From Natronorubrum tibetense GA33 (lineage in GTDB: Archaea; Halobacteriota; Halobacteria; Halobacteriales; Natrialbaceae), in the NCBI RefSeq assembly GCF_000383975.1, contig NZ_KB913020.1, forward strand, positions 62,001-126,000: a stretch of 64,000 nt of DNA, in the 5' to 3' direction. The position numbers were made by a program, and so were the translations under genes. Below are positions 17,934 to 26,175 of this stretch, one piece after another; the first letter of the stretch is position 1; the number at the start of each line of letters is the position of its first letter. The notes under the pieces are model-generated. The model saw nothing but the letters and a program-made list of their open reading frames with translations. It did no database searches and was not told the DNA's origin.

Positions 17934-18785
17934 CTACACCGACTGGTACGCGCCGAGTCGCGTTCCGTCGAGCAGATATGCCTCACCGTCGGCGAGTCCC
18001 GCGGGCAAAAACGGCGAGAGGAACGACTGGTTCGGAATATTTACCCAGGTTCCACCGACGAGGTCGTTGAACGCCGGCATCACGACGACGCGGGGCGGTT
18101 CAACGGCCGAATCCGCAAGCCACGATACTCCCTCGTACTCGGGACGATCGAGAAACGGCGCTGGATCGATCCGTCCCCGGAGCCACGTGCGTTCGACGCG
18201 ACTGCCGCCGATCTCGTCCTCGAGGCGGACACAGGGGTGTTCGTGGCCCAGACAGAGCACGTCACAGTCGAGCACCGCCGGTGCCGGCCAGGTGTGACCG
18301 TGACAGACGCCGATGGCCCGATCCCCGAGCGCGATTCCGTTTCCGGGGGCGATCGTCACGGCGTCGGTGTCGAACTCGAGTGCGGCTGCTTCGCTGGGAT
18401 TCTCGGGGGTCAGCCAGTCTTCGATCCCGCCGTCGTGGTTGCCCTTGACGACCGTGACGCCAAGCGTCGGCGGAAAGGCCTCAAACAGCACCTCGAGTTC
18501 GCCGCGTTCGGCCCCGCCCGGGTCGCCGATGGAGTGCATGAGGTCCCCGAGGACGACGAGTCGGTCGGGATTGGACGCCTCGAGTACGTCGAGCAGTCGC
18601 TCACGGCGCTCGGGGGCGTTGCTCGGCACGTCGACGCCGCGTTCGTACCGCAGTCCGGCCTCGTAACCCGCGTGGTAGTCGGCGACGAGCAGGGCGCGTT
18701 CGGATCCAACAGTAGCAATCGCAGCCGGTTCGCCGGGGACCGGTTCGACGCGTGCCGCGGCCGGTCGGCGGGACTCCTCGGACAT
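17934..18785 (-). CDS. rpe: Calcineurin-like metallophosphoesterase of the rpa1 operon
   Basis: 283 residues. Metal-binding motifs: LLVADYHAGYEAGLRYERG (D, H), VVLGDLMHSIGD (GDxxH), VVKGNHDGG (GNHD), VCHGHTWPAPAVL and CLGHEHPCVRL (GHxH). This is the phosphoesterase that follows rpa1 and rpap1 in haloarchaea; in Haloferax volcanii the same three genes are co-transcribed. The substrate is unknown, and a link to single-stranded DNA metabolism rests on operon conservation. A 15-bp spacer separates it from rpap1. The frame continues open past the stop codon (see 17781-17933). Confidence 0.88.
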   Translation of the reverse strand: MSEESRRPAAARVEPVPGEPAAIATVGSERALLVADYHAGYEAGLRYERGVDVPSNAPERRERLLDVLEASNPDRLVVLGDLMHSIGDPGGAERGELEVLFEAFPPTLGVTVVKGNHDGGIEDWLTPENPSEAAALEFDTDAVTIAPGNGIALGDRAIGVCHGHTWPAPAVLDCDVLCLGHEHPCVRLEDEIGGSRVERTWLRGRIDPAPFLDRPEYEGVSWLADSAVEPPRVVVMPAFNDLVGGTWVNIPNQSFLSPFLPAGLADGEAYLLDGTRLGAYQSV

Positions 18786-18800
18786 CGTGGGCTCGAGACG

Positions 18801-20654
18801 TTAGATCGGCTTCAACGTCTCATCGTTCGGTTCGTAACACTGGCCGCCCATCAGCGCGTCCTGAATGGCGTCCTCGACTTCGTCTTCGGACGCCCCAATC
18901 TCGTCGGCGACCGTCTCGACGAGCGTCGATCGGTCGGCACCGTCGCCATCATCGAGATCCGCCATCGTGTCGACGACGTACGCCTCCAGATCCACGTCCT
19001 CGGCTGGCACCTCCTCCGCGTCGCTCTCGGATTCGGCGTCCGATTCGGACGGTGCCGTCTCGTCGGTCGCGTCGATGTCGTCGGTTTCGACATCGGTCCC
19101 CTCATCCGCCTCGGAGTCGCCGTCGTCAGTCGCCGCAGCATCGGATTCCGAGTCGGTCCCGAGTCCGGACGCCGGCGGTTCGCCGAGGTCGTCGTCGGGC
19201 TCGGCCCCGCTGTCAGCGGAGTCAGCGCCAACGTCGGCGGATTCGGCGTCAGCGTCGGCGGATTCGGTATCAGCAGCATCCTCGAGTTCGTCTTCCGGTT
19301 CGGGAACGTCGATCCCCGCCTCGCCGGGCTCTTCGACCTCGCTTCCGGTCGTGAACTCGGCACCGAACTCCTCCTCTAACTGTTCGCGCTCCTCGTCGTC
19401 CATCTCGTACATTCCAGTGTCGCCGGCGTCGAAGTCGCCGAGGTCGTCCTCGGCACCCTCGTCCGCCTCCGCGGCGTCGGCTGAGTCGGGATCCCCGGTC
19501 GTATCGGAGGTGCCGGTGTCGCCGGCCTCGTCAACGTCGGTCGACTCGTCGAACGACGCGGTTTGCTCGTCGGTTTCGTCGGCATCGCCGGCCGCTGTCG
19601 AGTCGTCAATACCAACGGCTGCCGCCGCGTCGGCGGTGTCCGTCTCCGTGTCGGCGTCCGACTCGGACTCCAGTTCGCTGTCGGCCGCCGCCTCAGCCGC
19701 CGCGGACTCCGCGTCGGAGGCAGCGTCGGGTTCGCTTCCCGTCGCCGTTCCGGCCGCCGATCCGGCGTCGATCGATTCGGAGCCGGTGTCCACGCTTCCG
19801 TCCATCTCGGCATCGCCGACGCCGGCCGTCGCTGCGGTCGGTTCAGCCGGCTGTGATTCCGCCTCAGGTTCGGTCTCGACGGCCGATTCGAGACTCGAGA
19901 GATCGACGTTCGCATGCGCGGCGAGCGACGAAAACGTCGCGTCGGCGTCGGGCGAGTCACCGGGCTGAAGCGACAGCGGCGTCACCTGATCGCGCTCGCC
20001 GGCGACGACTTCGACCGCCTCGAGGGCGCAGTCGCGCAGGGCGTCGAGATACGCCGGGGTCGTTCCGTAGTGATCCAGTGCGAGCGGAATCCCGTCCGCG
20101 AGACCGGCTTCGACGCCCGCTTCCTGGAGTGCGTTGGCCAACGCATCGCCGCTCGCATCACTCTCGGTTCCAGTGGCGTAGGTGCCGATGCGGTCGACGG
20201 TCTGTTCGGCCGCGCTGACGACCCAACGGTCGCGGGTGGCGGCGTCGACCGTCGCGATGCTCTCCGGACGAATCGAGGTGTAGACCTGGTCCGAGTCGTC
20301 GGGCTGGAACGTCCGGGCCTTACCCGTCACCGCGACGAACGCGGGCGGCTCGAGCTGTTCTAGGGTCGCCAGCGCGTCGGGCTGGTACTGGCCAGCGTAG
20401 ACGACGAACGCGCCAGTCGGGTCGACCACGCGGGCGCGGACCATCTCGTCGTTGACCGACGTGATCTCGGTAAGGGTGCCGACGACAAAGATGCGGTTGA
20501 GTCGTGCGCCGGTCGGTGAGATGACGTAGTTCGGCGCGCGTTCCTCGTCGCTCTCGGCGTAGGAGAACGAGGCGTCGTCGTACTCGGCTGCGAACAGTCG
20601 GTAAGCGATCTCTCGAGTGGGAATCTCCTCGCCGTTCTCGTCGGTCGCGCTCAT
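18801..20654 (-). CDS. rpap1: RPA-associated protein
   Basis: 617 residues. Residues 1-230 form the conserved haloarchaeal RPA-associated domain with OB-fold-like beta strands (ARLNRIFVVGTLTEI, VRARVVDPTGAFVVYAGQYQPDALATLEQL). Residues about 255-545 are a very acidic, Ser/Ala/Asp-rich, probably disordered linker. The last 70 residues (DLEAYVVDTMADLDDGDGADRSTLVETVADEIG) look like a winged helix. RPAP proteins are thought to bind their cognate RPA and help it coat single-stranded DNA. Its ATG overlaps the rpa1 stop (ATGA), so the two are translationally coupled. The long linker is the most variable part of the operon. Confidence 0.9.
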   Translation of the reverse strand: MSATDENGEEIPTREIAYRLFAAEYDDASFSYAESDEERAPNYVISPTGARLNRIFVVGTLTEITSVNDEMVRARVVDPTGAFVVYAGQYQPDALATLEQLEPPAFVAVTGKARTFQPDDSDQVYTSIRPESIATVDAATRDRWVVSAAEQTVDRIGTYATGTESDASGDALANALQEAGVEAGLADGIPLALDHYGTTPAYLDALRDCALEAVEVVAGERDQVTPLSLQPGDSPDADATFSSLAAHANVDLSSLESAVETEPEAESQPAEPTAATAGVGDAEMDGSVDTGSESIDAGSAAGTATGSEPDAASDAESAAAEAAADSELESESDADTETDTADAAAAVGIDDSTAAGDADETDEQTASFDESTDVDEAGDTGTSDTTGDPDSADAAEADEGAEDDLGDFDAGDTGMYEMDDEEREQLEEEFGAEFTTGSEVEEPGEAGIDVPEPEDELEDAADTESADADAESADVGADSADSGAEPDDDLGEPPASGLGTDSESDAAATDDGDSEADEGTDVETDDIDATDETAPSESDAESESDAEEVPAEDVDLEAYVVDTMADLDDGDGADRSTLVETVADEIGASEDEVEDAIQDALMGGQCYEPNDETLKPI

Positions 20655-21925
20655 GCGTTCACCTCCGTAAGGAAAGCACTCGCACGGGCTTCCGTATCGT
20701 CGTCGCTCTCCGCGAACTGCTCGGCGTCGAGGTTCGCGCCGTACTCGTCGACCGAGAGATGACCGCGGACGCGGTACTCGCGACCCACGATACGCTCGCG
20801 GATCGTGTCAGCGACGACCTCCTGGTCCATGGCCTCGCGGGCCTGCTCTAAGGCGTCCTCGAGCGTCCCGTCGTAGACCTGCTGGGTCAGTTCGTCGTCG
20901 AGTACGACGGTGACGGCTCCGGTGCCGTCGTCGAGGATCGCCTTCACGCGAAGGTCGTCGACGCCGTCGACGCTCCCGTGGGTTCGACACTGCCCCTTCT
21001 GAATGACGCGATAGCACTCGGGGCAGCGTTGGATCAGTCCCGACCCGTCGCGGACGGCAATCACATTGCCGCTGACTTCGACGTCGTAGATGCCGCCCGT
21101 GTGGACGGCCTCGCCGACGTCCATCGTCGTCGCGTCGGCACCGACGTCGATTTCGCGATCGATCGCGGAGACGACCGAGAACTCCGAGACGTTGACTTCG
21201 GGGACGCCGCGGAACTCCTGGACGAAGGCGTTCTCGATGCGAATCGTCCCGCCATCCTCGATCTCGGGAGCCGGATCCCAGTTCGTGAACGGGAGTCGAC
21301 CGCTTTCGTCGCCGAAGACGCCGCTCAGAATTTCGGTCTCTCCGTCGCGACCGTCGATCGTGCGGCGCTCGCAGTCGACGACCGTGACTTCGACGGTGAC
21401 CGCGCGGTCGCCCGTCTGCAGATCAGCCAGTTGGGCATCGCCGCCGATTTCGTAGGCGACGTCGAGCGACTCGTCCTCGAACGACAGCGACGTGCTCTCG
21501 CCGAGGTTGAGTTCGGGTTCGCCGTCCCACTCGCGGACGCCCGCATTGCCCGCGGTGATCGTATCGCCCGGCGAGAGTCCGAAATCCTCCCAGGAGGTGT
21601 AGTCGATCACGCCGGTCTCGTCGGCGAGTCGTCCCTCGACGATCTCGAGGTCGTCGCCTTGATACCGGATCGACCGTTTGCCGGCCGTCAGCACGACGCC
21701 GGTGACGGTGACGTTGCCGTCTTCGGGCGTGATATCGCCGATATCCTTGCTCGAGGGAGTCCCACCGCCGCCGCTCGAGCCGTCGCCGTACTTCCGGCGA
21801 AGGCTCTGTTTGGCTTCGTCGATGGGGACGCTGTACTCCACCAAGTTCTGCAGGTCCGCTTTGACCTCCTCTTTGTCGACACCGAGGTCGGAGGCGAGAT
21901 CCTCGGCATGATTGTCGAGTTCCAT
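20651..21925 (-). CDS. rpa1: Replication protein A large subunit, single-stranded DNA-binding
   Basis: 424 residues from ATG 21925; the frame is open further upstream, but the conserved N-terminus MELDNHAEDLASDLGVDKEE begins here. Three OB folds are visible at about 65-150, 170-255 and 270-345 (VTVTGVVLTAGKRSIRYQGDD, VTVEVTVVDCERRTIDGRDG, SGNVIAVRDGSGLIQRCPEC). A zinc site sits in the third (C301, C304, C313, H316: RCPECYRVIQKGQCRTHG). The protein coats single-stranded DNA in replication and repair. First gene of the rpa1-rpap1-rpe operon. Codons 84-117 are duplicated as a fragment at 22520-22621. Confidence 0.93.
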   Translation of the reverse strand: MELDNHAEDLASDLGVDKEEVKADLQNLVEYSVPIDEAKQSLRRKYGDGSSGGGGTPSSKDIGDITPEDGNVTVTGVVLTAGKRSIRYQGDDLEIVEGRLADETGVIDYTSWEDFGLSPGDTITAGNAGVREWDGEPELNLGESTSLSFEDESLDVAYEIGGDAQLADLQTGDRAVTVEVTVVDCERRTIDGRDGETEILSGVFGDESGRLPFTNWDPAPEIEDGGTIRIENAFVQEFRGVPEVNVSEFSVVSAIDREIDVGADATTMDVGEAVHTGGIYDVEVSGNVIAVRDGSGLIQRCPECYRVIQKGQCRTHGSVDGVDDLRVKAILDDGTGAVTVVLDDELTQQVYDGTLEDALEQAREAMDQEVVADTIRERIVGREYRVRGHLSVDEYGANLDAEQFAESDDDTEARASAFLTEVNA

Positions 21926-21990
21926 CACCGGATATTCGCATGGGGGAGTGAAAAACGTTCCCGCAGGGGAGCGGAAGTGAAATCGAGCCG

Positions 21991-22353
21991 TTACAATCGG
22001 GAGATAGCAAAGAGTCCGTAAAGGATGACCCCGACGCCAATCACGATCCCGCTGACCGTCGTGCTGGGGCGTACAGGGTCTAAAACGAGCACGATTCCGA
22101 TCATCCCCGAGCCGAGGAGTATCCACGAAACCCCAGTCCATCGATCCAGCACGGTCCGCAGCGGGTCGAACAAGACGAAGAGACCGGCCAATTGGAGTAA
22201 CACACCAGCAACAATCCCTTCGATACCGAGTTGTTCCCCGGCCGGTTCGTACGCAGAGACGAGAACGATACCAACGCTACCGAGGACAACTAACGAGATT
22301 CCGGTCCACCGATCGTTCGTCCGGGTCTCTCGAGTGCGCTCTTTTCGTTCCAT
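21991..22353 (-). CDS. Four-segment small membrane protein with internal repeat
   Basis: 120 residues with four hydrophobic segments. The two halves look alike: DRWTGISLVVLGSVGIVLV (residues 15-33) and DRWTGVSWILLGSGMIGIVL in the second half, each followed by a second membrane helix. This points to an internal duplication. The N-terminal 14 residues are charged. It lies just upstream of rpa1 on the same strand, with a 65-bp gap. Function unknown. Confidence 0.68.
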   Translation of the reverse strand: MERKERTRETRTNDRWTGISLVVLGSVGIVLVSAYEPAGEQLGIEGIVAGVLLQLAGLFVLFDPLRTVLDRWTGVSWILLGSGMIGIVLVLDPVRPSTTVSGIVIGVGVILYGLFAISRL

Positions 22354-22413
22354 AATCGGTAGTCGTCATTCGAATCGTCGGGGCAATGAATAAAAAAGAA
22401 GATTGGTCTGTAG

Positions 22414-22621
22414 CTACTCCTCAGTGGTCGGTTGGATGGTGGCAGCGACCCGTTCTTGAAGCACTGGTCGTTGCTTGTTGATCTTCTGTACGCCTTCGAT
22501 CGGTCGGTCCGCCCGGTATGAGTCCGAAGTCCTCCCAGGAGACGTAGTCGATCACGCCGGTCTCGTTGGCGAGTTGGCCTTCGACGATCTCAAGATCGTG
22601 GCCCTGATAGCGGATCGACCG
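22414..22621 (-). pseudogene. rpa1 gene fragment plus unidentified open tail
   Basis: 22520-22621 matches 21575-21676 of rpa1 over 102 bases with about 12 differences and no gap. Translated on the minus strand it keeps Rpa1 residues 84-117 with four changes and no stop (starts RSIRYQGHDLEIVEG, ends SWEDFGL). The match ends abruptly. A second open stretch in the +1 frame (22417-22515) encodes 33 residues (RADRPIEGVQKINKQRP...) ending in TAG at 22414-22416. Neither part has a start. It looks like a remnant of a second rpa-type gene, or a partial duplication, fused to another reading frame. Confidence 0.7.
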
Positions 22622-22658
22622 GCAGTAAGTTCACCACGGTGGCAGTGAACGTGCTCGT

Positions 22659-22868
22659 ATGGAACGTGTCGGCGCAGCAGTCGGCGGATTGGCGTTCGTC
22701 GTCGCGATCTTCGGCGGGATCGTCGTCATCAGGATACTCACTCGAGCGCTGTACGTCGCGATCTGGTTCGCCGAAACCGTCGCGACGCTCGCGTTCGCCC
22801 TGGTGATCGGCTACGTCGTCTACCGGATCCTGCTCGGCTCGAGCGACGACCCCCGACGGATCGATTGA
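22659..22868 (+). CDS. Small two-segment membrane protein
   Basis: 69 residues with two hydrophobic helices (about 5-33 and 37-57: GLAFVVAIFGGIVVIRILT and FALVIGYVVYRILLG) and a short acidic tail. It lies 38 bp upstream of the ZIP transporter on the same strand and may be co-transcribed with it. No family with known function is recognised. Confidence 0.6.
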   Translation: MERVGAAVGGLAFVVAIFGGIVVIRILTRALYVAIWFAETVATLAFALVIGYVVYRILLGSSDDPRRID

Positions 22869-22906
22869 CGGAGTGACAGTCGACGCGAACGCTTTTGACG
22901 CCTACC

Positions 22907-23785
22907 GTGAATATCGGACTCACTGTGGTTTCGATCGTCGAAGTCGTCGCGATTGCGGGGCTTGCAGGTGCGGCGACCGGACTCGGTGCGCTACCGATAT
23001 TCGTCACCGAGCGCATCAGCCACCGCTTTTACGACGCCGCGCTCGGGCTCGCCGCCGGGATCATGTTCGGCGCGGCCGTCTTCGCCCTCGTCGTCCCGGG
23101 ACTCGAGTTCGGCTCGCTGTGGGAGGTCGTCGCCGGCGTGCTCCTCGGCGGCGTCTTTCTGCTCGCCGCGAACCGACTCATTCCCCACGCCCACCTGCTG
23201 ATCGCGGGCGAAGGAGACCGAACCTATCCGCCGACCGCGCAGGCAGAAGAGACGCTCGAGGCCGACGAGCTGACGATGGAAGCCGGTGGCGAGACCGACG
23301 ATAACGGAGATGGTGACAGCGAGGACGCCGAGGAAAACCGCCGACGAGCGCTGCTGGTCGGCAGCGCGATCACCATCCACAACGTTCCGGAGGGGCTGGC
23401 GATCGGCATCGCGTTCGCGGGCGGGCTCGAGGGTGTCGGCATCGCACTCGCCATCGCCATCGCGATCCAGAACGTCCCCGACGGCTTCGCGATGGCCGTC
23501 CCGGCGAGTCGAACCGGCCTCTCGAACGCCAAGACGATCCTGTACACGACTCTCTCAGGAGCGGTCCCCGAACCGATCGCGGCCGCCCTCGGCTTCGCAC
23601 TCGTTAGCCTCGTCACCGGGCTTTTCCCCCTCGCAGCGGGATTCGCCGCCGGGACGATGATCGCCGTCATCTTCCGGGAGATGATCCCCGCCAGTCACGG
23701 CCACGGCTATGCAGACGCCGCGACGCTCACGTTTGTCATCGGCTTCGTCGTCATGGTGATCGTCGACGTGGGACTCGCCGTCTGA
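22907..23785 (+). CDS. ZIP-family metal transporter
   Basis: 292 residues from GTG 22907; an in-frame TTG at 22895 would add four residues. Eight hydrophobic segments. The family hallmarks are in helices 4 and 5: TIHNVPEGLAIGIAFAG and IAIQNVPDGFAMAVPASRTG, whose His/Asn/Glu/Asp residues form the metal path. A charged His-poor loop (about residues 100-145, rich in Glu/Asp) lies between helices 3 and 4. ZIP proteins of this GufA-like group move Zn2+ or other divalent ions into the cytoplasm. A second ZIP is encoded at 49640-50440. Confidence 0.88.
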   Translation: MNIGLTVVSIVEVVAIAGLAGAATGLGALPIFVTERISHRFYDAALGLAAGIMFGAAVFALVVPGLEFGSLWEVVAGVLLGGVFLLAANRLIPHAHLLIAGEGDRTYPPTAQAEETLEADELTMEAGGETDDNGDGDSEDAEENRRRALLVGSAITIHNVPEGLAIGIAFAGGLEGVGIALAIAIAIQNVPDGFAMAVPASRTGLSNAKTILYTTLSGAVPEPIAAALGFALVSLVTGLFPLAAGFAAGTMIAVIFREMIPASHGHGYADAATLTFVIGFVVMVIVDVGLAV

Positions 23786-23820
23786 GACGGGTTGCTGTGC
23801 CGATGTACCGGTCAATCTCA

Positions 23821-23983
23821 GGACGATCGCGACTGCACCGGAAATACTGTACACGAGACCAACATCATCGACGAGGAACGCGAGACGCAGCCCCCCGGGA
23901 TCGACGAAGTCACCGACGAGATGACATAGTACGTCTATGAACCCCACACCGGAACGGTGGTCGGCGACATCGAAGTCACGTGA
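23821..23983 (+). pseudogene. Possible decayed open frame with internal stop
   Basis: One plus-strand frame reads through 53 codons with a single internal TAG at 23927-23929 and a TGA at 23981-23983. The translated pieces look protein-like (NIIDEERETQPPGIDEVTDE and YVYEPHTGTVVGDIEVT) but match no family I recognise, and there is no clear start. The rest of 23786-24164 has the 18-bp repeats described separately and the arfC promoter. Confidence 0.25.
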
Positions 23984-24025
23984 TCAACAGCAGTTGATCG
24001 TGGTCGTACAGCGAACGCGGTTTCC

Positions 24026-24112
24026 GGTCGAAACAGCAATGTCGGTCGAAACGGCAATCAAGTGGGCTGATAGTTTCAGTCGAAACGGCAGCTTCAGTCG
24101 GAACGGCAGCTT
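24026..24112. repeat. Short direct repeats with 18-bp spacing
   Basis: Two copies of GGTCGAAACRGCAAT start at 24026 and 24044. Two copies of CAGTCGRAACGGCAGCTT start at 24077 and 24095. Each pair has an 18-bp period and all four share the core GTCGRAACRGCA. The repeats sit 50-140 bp before arfC, upstream of its TATA-like sequence. Confidence 0.6.
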
Positions 24113-24164
24113 CATCGCTGCGACACCTCAGTATCTTCTTTAGGGTCGACCACGCAGCAAGGGT

Positions 24165-24827
24165 ATGCACGTCGTCGTCAACGCAGCGATGAGCGCGGAC
24201 GGCAAACTCTCCTCGCGCCGTCGCGAGCAACTCGCGATCAGCGGCGAGGAGGATTTCGATCGAGTCGATCGCCTCCGGGCCGACAGCGACGCCGTCGTCG
24301 TCGGCGTCGGCACCGTTCTCGCGGACGATCCCAGCCTCACCGTCAAAGACGAGACGCTGTGTGAGCGCCGACTCGAGCGCGGCGAGTCGGCCCACCCCGC
24401 CCGGGTGGTCGTCGACTCGAGCGGTCGAACGCCGGAAGACGCAACGATTCTCGACGATCGGGCGGCGACGTACGTCTGTCTGAGCGAGGCCGCACCGATC
24501 GATTCGCGGATGGATCTTGCCGACCACGCGGAACTCGTGACTGCGGGCGAGGATCGCGTCGACCTTCTGCGGGCGTTCGCGACGCTGCAGGAACAGGGCT
24601 TAGAGCGGATCATGGTCGAGGGCGGCGGCGAACTCATCTTTTCGCTGTTCGACGTCGGTCTCGTCGACGAGTTGACCGTCTACGTGGGGGCGAAAGTGAT
24701 CGGCGGCCGCGACGCGCCGACGCTCGCCGACGGTGACGGGTTCGTCGACGAGTTCCCACTGTTGAGCCTCGAGAGCGTGAAGCGAATCGACGACGGGGCG
24801 TTGTTGCGGTGGACGGTGGATAGCTGA
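24165..24827 (+). CDS. arfC: 2,5-diamino-6-(ribosylamino)pyrimidinone 5'-phosphate reductase
   Basis: 220 residues, RibD C-terminal (DHFR-like) fold. It reduces the ribosyl group of the riboflavin/F420 precursor to ribityl with NAD(P)H, the archaeal early-reduction route. Motifs: VVNAAMSADGKLSSRRREQL, DAVVVGVGTVLADDPSLTV, PARVVVDSSGRTPEDATIL, IMVEGGGELIFSLFDVGLVDELTVYVGAKVIGGRDAPTL. It stands alone, with a TATA-like CTTTAGGG (about 24138-24145) 20-30 bases before the ATG, suggesting a leaderless mRNA. The specific function follows from the archaeal subfamily. Confidence 0.9.
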   Translation: MHVVVNAAMSADGKLSSRRREQLAISGEEDFDRVDRLRADSDAVVVGVGTVLADDPSLTVKDETLCERRLERGESAHPARVVVDSSGRTPEDATILDDRAATYVCLSEAAPIDSRMDLADHAELVTAGEDRVDLLRAFATLQEQGLERIMVEGGGELIFSLFDVGLVDELTVYVGAKVIGGRDAPTLADGDGFVDEFPLLSLESVKRIDDGALLRWTVDS

Positions 24828-24925
24828 CTCGAGAGTCGGCATTCAATGAGGCGTCAGATATCGTACCGACAAAACCCCCTCATCCGCTTAGAAAAAAGAG
24901 TCTTCGGACACACCTTGGAACCACA

Positions 24926-26137
24926 TCACGAGTCCAGCATCGTTTGCACCGAGTGATGGACACCCACAGCCTCAATCGTCTCATCTAACGCATCGAGGAC
25001 GGCAATCAAATCCTGGCTCAACTCAAACGTCTTGTACTGTCCCCCAGAGCTCCCTTCGTTCCGCTTTTCAGAGGTGACCAATCCCAGCATCTCGAGTTCA
25101 TCGAGATGATCGTGCATCCATCGGCTCGTCAGCGGATCGTGTCCGGCCCCCACGCAAAACATCTCGTACCGGCGATACAAATCACGAGATCGGACGGGAG
25201 AGTCACCCGACGAAACGTACGACGCCAATGCATAAAGCAGGATTTTCTCGTGTGTGTTGAGCCCTAAAATTCCGCGTGTAATCTCCTCTTCTTGGAGAAG
25301 GCCACGACCGCGACGAACGTGCTCTTCGCGAACCATATCAGCATCACCTTCATGCGCGACATCTCCGGCTTTCAACAGGAGATCGAGAGCTTTCCGTGCA
25401 TCGCCAGACTCCTGCGCTCCGAATGCAGCACACAACGGAATGACACCGTTACCCAGAACGTTATCCTGAAACGCAATGGATCGACGCTGACGCAGCACTT
25501 CCTCTAGTTCGTCAGCAGTGTACGCTGGAAAGTTGATACTCCGCTCACAGAGACTGGATCGAACCTTCGGAGAAAGGGTATCCCGATAAGTCAGGTCGTT
25601 ACTGATTCCAACGACGCTAACGCGTGCGTTACTAATATTATCATTTTCTCGCGCTCGAGAGAGTTGATAGAGCAAGGAGTCGTCCTGTAGGTGGTCGATT
25701 TCGTCCAGTACTAAAATTATGAGCCCACCGTGATCGTCAAACGAGTCCCACATTAGGTCGTAAACTTTGGATCGAGGATGGCCAGTTTCACTGATTTTGT
25801 CATCACGGAAGGAATTCACGAGTTCGACGGCTACTCGATAACTGGTATCAGCACCGTCACAGTTGACGACATGAGTATTAATCGCAACATCGTGTTGTTC
25901 GCTAGCGTCCTCGAGACGATCAAGCAAAAATTTGGTTGCCGCCGTCTTTCCGACCCCTGTTTTTCCGTACAAAAAGATGTTGTCAGGCTGGCTCGCGTTG
26001 ATCGCGGGCTGGAGCGCAGCGTGGTATTCCTCGAGTTCGTCGTCTCTTCCGACCATTTCCTCGGGTGTGTAATCATCCAACAGAGCGTTCCGATTCTGAA
26101 AGGGGAAGTTCCCTGGAGTGAAGGCGAATTGGGTCAT
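24926..26137 (-). CDS. cdc6: Orc1/Cdc6 replication initiator (module 1)
   Basis: 403 residues from ATG 26137; a GTG at 26155 would add six. AAA+ ATPase: Walker A GKTGVGKT (58-65), Walker B LIILVLDEIDHL (139-150), sensor-1 region VSVVGISNDL; a C-terminal winged helix (about 310-400) binds origin repeats. Codon use is less GC-rich than that of the neighbours. The region upstream (26138-26606) holds four copies of a specific inverted repeat around an AT-rich stretch. This orc-plus-origin arrangement is the normal haloarchaeal pattern, so this protein probably recognises those repeats. It is one of two such modules in the window. Confidence 0.95.
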   Translation of the reverse strand: MTQFAFTPGNFPFQNRNALLDDYTPEEMVGRDDELEEYHAALQPAINASQPDNIFLYGKTGVGKTAATKFLLDRLEDASEQHDVAINTHVVNCDGADTSYRVAVELVNSFRDDKISETGHPRSKVYDLMWDSFDDHGGLIILVLDEIDHLQDDSLLYQLSRARENDNISNARVSVVGISNDLTYRDTLSPKVRSSLCERSINFPAYTADELEEVLRQRRSIAFQDNVLGNGVIPLCAAFGAQESGDARKALDLLLKAGDVAHEGDADMVREEHVRRGRGLLQEEEITRGILGLNTHEKILLYALASYVSSGDSPVRSRDLYRRYEMFCVGAGHDPLTSRWMHDHLDELEMLGLVTSEKRNEGSSGGQYKTFELSQDLIAVLDALDETIEAVGVHHSVQTMLDS

Positions 26138-26175
26138 TATTAACAACCTTCTCACACGTCCCTTTAGATTTTTCG

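Noticed and set aside
18865-19968. 367-codon Ser-rich open frame on the plus strand
   Set aside because: It mirrors the acidic linker of rpap1 on the other strand; the reading is low-complexity Ser/Ala and the rpap1 frame is clearly the real one.
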